Made by a program: the position numbers and the translations under genes. The notes below the pieces were generated by a model. That model did not search any database. It was not told the DNA's origin and saw nothing but the letters and a program-made list of their open reading frames with translations. Positions 5,539 through 6,718 of a stretch of DNA of 6,718 nt are shown here, in pieces. Source of the DNA: Gracilibacteraceae bacterium (lineage in GTDB: Bacteria; Bacillota; Desulfitobacteriia; Desulfitobacteriales; Syntrophobotulaceae). Within the stretch, counting starts at the first letter, position 1. Every line of letters starts with the position of its first letter. Location of the stretch: positions 1 to 6,718 of the forward strand of contig JAIRRL010000078.1 of the NCBI GenBank assembly GCA_031255985.1. The letters run 5' to 3'.

Positions 5539-6111
5539 ATGATTCAAAAAAAATCCACCAAGCAGCTGTTGGCGGACTCGATCGTTGAGTTGATGCAGAA
5601 AAAAAAGCTCGACGACATAACCGTAGCCGATATCGTCGCCAACTGCGGTCTGTCAAGGCGGACTTTTTACAATAATTTCGAGGACAAATACGCCCTGATC
5701 GATTGGATTTATGAAAATGAGGCGGTGGGCTATCTGCAATTCATCGGGGAGGACTGCAGCTGGCACTCGGCAATTTTGAACAAACTGAACATCATTTTGA
5801 ATAATCCCAAGTTTTATTCCAAGGTATACCGCCAAAGTTATTTCCTTAAATCATTTTACAAAATTACAAAAGATTTACATATAGCGATAATCAAAAAGCA
5901 TCGCGAAATAGACGACGAATTGGAGTTTTTGATAGATTTTTACTGCATCGGCTGCGTCAGCCGGACGGCGATGTGGATCGAAGGCGGCTTCAAAGAGACG
6001 CCGGACGAGATGGTGAGCGCCTATATCGAGTGTTTGCCCGATAAACTGAAAAGCCTGTTTCGTTTCGATGAAAAGATCACCCACGAGGAACGCTTCGCCG
6101 CCGGGCGGTAG
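5539..6111 (+). CDS. TetR/AcrR-family transcriptional regulator
   Basis: This 190-residue protein has an N-terminal TetR DNA-binding domain. Helix-turn-helix residues 27-47 read ITVADIVANCGLSRRTFYNNF, followed by EDKYALIDWIY, the usual end of the domain. The C-terminal ligand domain (about 75-175) resembles TetR members common in Bacillota, with FYCIGCVSRTAMWIEGGFKE (134-153) and a closing helix near 160-174. Its position divergent from the BMC operon suggests that it controls the operon and itself, probably in response to the substrate or an aldehyde. The ATG at 5539 is eight bases after GGAGG; an in-frame GTG at 5530 overlaps that site and is less likely. Codons are more AT-rich in the middle (about 5770-5940) than in the BMC genes. 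Two runs of eight A (5546-5553 and 5599-5606) occur near the start. The ligand is unknown. Confidence 0.92.
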   Translation: MIQKKSTKQLLADSIVELMQKKKLDDITVADIVANCGLSRRTFYNNFEDKYALIDWIYENEAVGYLQFIGEDCSWHSAILNKLNIILNNPKFYSKVYRQSYFLKSFYKITKDLHIAIIKKHREIDDELEFLIDFYCIGCVSRTAMWIEGGFKETPDEMVSAYIECLPDKLKSLFRFDEKITHEERFAAGR

Positions 6112-6173
6112 GACGGAACGGAGCTTACTCGATTCTGGGCGCCATTATAATTTGGATAAGAGACCTCATAAAA

Positions 6174-6718
6174 TCACTCCGCAAGCACATAAACCGTCTC
6201 TCCGGACACTATCCAGTTGTTCACAGTTATCGGCGTCCGTTTGTCCAGGCAGAAGGCCGACCGCACGGGTTGATTGTGGAGATCCGCCATGTTGGACACT
6301 CCGCCCACCGTGGTGATGAGGCCCGCGCCTCCATCTGTGGCTCTGTTGGGCGTCCTGAGCAGCCAAGGCATTGCCTGCCCGTTCGTATAGGCAATCCGGT
6401 TGCGCCAGTACTCAAAGTATTTCAGCGGCTTCCCTTCTTGCGGCATCAGCTTCTCTTGAAACGTAAAACCCGTCTCTGTGATTGAGAGCAGAAATATCTT
6501 GCGCGGTATGCGGAGTATACCTTCGTTTTCTATACCGCTTTTTGCCACTTCAATTGTGGTCGTCAGTATCCGGTTTTTTAGCGAAAGCGGCAGCGACGTC
6601 CAAAATTCATTGTTCAGATAATTGTCCATACTGTTGCCGTAATAATGAGACTCCATCATCTTAATAATCTGCCCTTTTACTGTCACCTCCCGGCGCAGCA
6701 ACAACGCGGCGCCGTTAT
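6174..6718 (-). CDS. DUF6273-like protein (partial, N-terminus beyond right edge)
   Basis: About 181 C-terminal residues are visible and the frame stays open to the window edge. The pattern resembles the DUF6273 domain of Bacillota. It has a leucine-rich opening (GAALLLRREV), SMDNYLNNEFWTSLPLSLKN, RKIFLLSITETGF, a WRNRIAYTNG segment, PWLLRTPNR in place of the usual WWLRSPG, and a closing VRSAFCLDKRTPI where GVRPAF is typical. The function of this domain is unknown; it often occurs in larger or surface-associated proteins. A TTG at 6704 could be read as a start, but residues upstream of it still fit the domain and no ribosome binding site precedes it, so the gene probably begins outside the window. 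It converges on the regulator with a 62-base gap. Nothing links it to the microcompartment. Confidence 0.7.
   Translation of the reverse strand, partial: NGAALLLRREVTVKGQIIKMMESHYYGNSMDNYLNNEFWTSLPLSLKNRILTTTIEVAKSGIENEGILRIPRKIFLLSITETGFTFQEKLMPQEGKPLKYFEYWRNRIAYTNGQAMPWLLRTPNRATDGGAGLITTVGGVSNMADLHNQPVRSAFCLDKRTPITVNNWIVSGETVYVLAE

Noticed and set aside
6112..6173. The gap between the convergent regulator and DUF6273-like genes, examined for a bidirectional terminator.
   Set aside because: I could find no GC-rich stem followed by a T run on either strand.

Overview
This window is part of a bacterial microcompartment (BMC, metabolosome) locus. It probably comes from an anaerobic member of the Bacillota (Clostridia or a related class). 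That placement is inferred from strong AGGAGG-type ribosome binding sites, GC-rich BMC genes of Pdu/Eut type, a TetR regulator, and a neighbouring DUF6273-like protein, a family I know mainly from clostridia. The species cannot be named from sequence alone.

Layout. From 5330 down to the left edge, seven genes are packed head to tail on the minus strand with gaps of about 2 to 53 bases, so they look like one operon. In transcription order they are: a CoA-acylating aldehyde dehydrogenase (PduP/EutE type); a PduK-like hexameric shell protein with a C-terminal cysteine cluster; an EutN/CcmL/PduN pentameric vertex protein; an iron-dependent alcohol dehydrogenase (PduQ/EutG type); the trimeric tandem-domain shell protein PduB; the phosphotransacylase PduL; and a PduA/EutM-type hexameric shell protein cut off at the left edge. 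A 208-base region (5331-5538) separates the operon from a divergent TetR-family regulator on the plus strand (5539-6111). It holds a perfect 8-bp inverted repeat, a triple 9-bp tandem repeat in the operon leader, smaller palindromes and plausible promoters. The right end holds the C-terminal part of a convergent DUF6273-like gene that runs off the window.

How it works together. An aldehyde made inside the shell would be oxidised by the aldehyde dehydrogenase to acyl-CoA. PduL would convert the acyl-CoA to acyl-phosphate and regenerate CoA. The alcohol dehydrogenase would reduce a second aldehyde to alcohol and regenerate NAD+. PduA, PduB, PduK and PduN would build the shell. All three enzymes and PduB begin with a short amphipathic helix of the kind that targets cargo to the shell lumen. 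The signature enzyme that makes the aldehyde (for example a glycyl-radical or B12-dependent diol dehydratase, choline lyase or ethanolamine lyase) is not in the window, so the substrate cannot be assigned.

Nothing here is clearly a new kind of system. The main points for a second look are the unknown substrate, the three-cysteine cluster at the aldehyde dehydrogenase active site, the PduK cysteine motif, an Ser-to-Ala change at the PduA pore, and the repeat-rich divergent control region.
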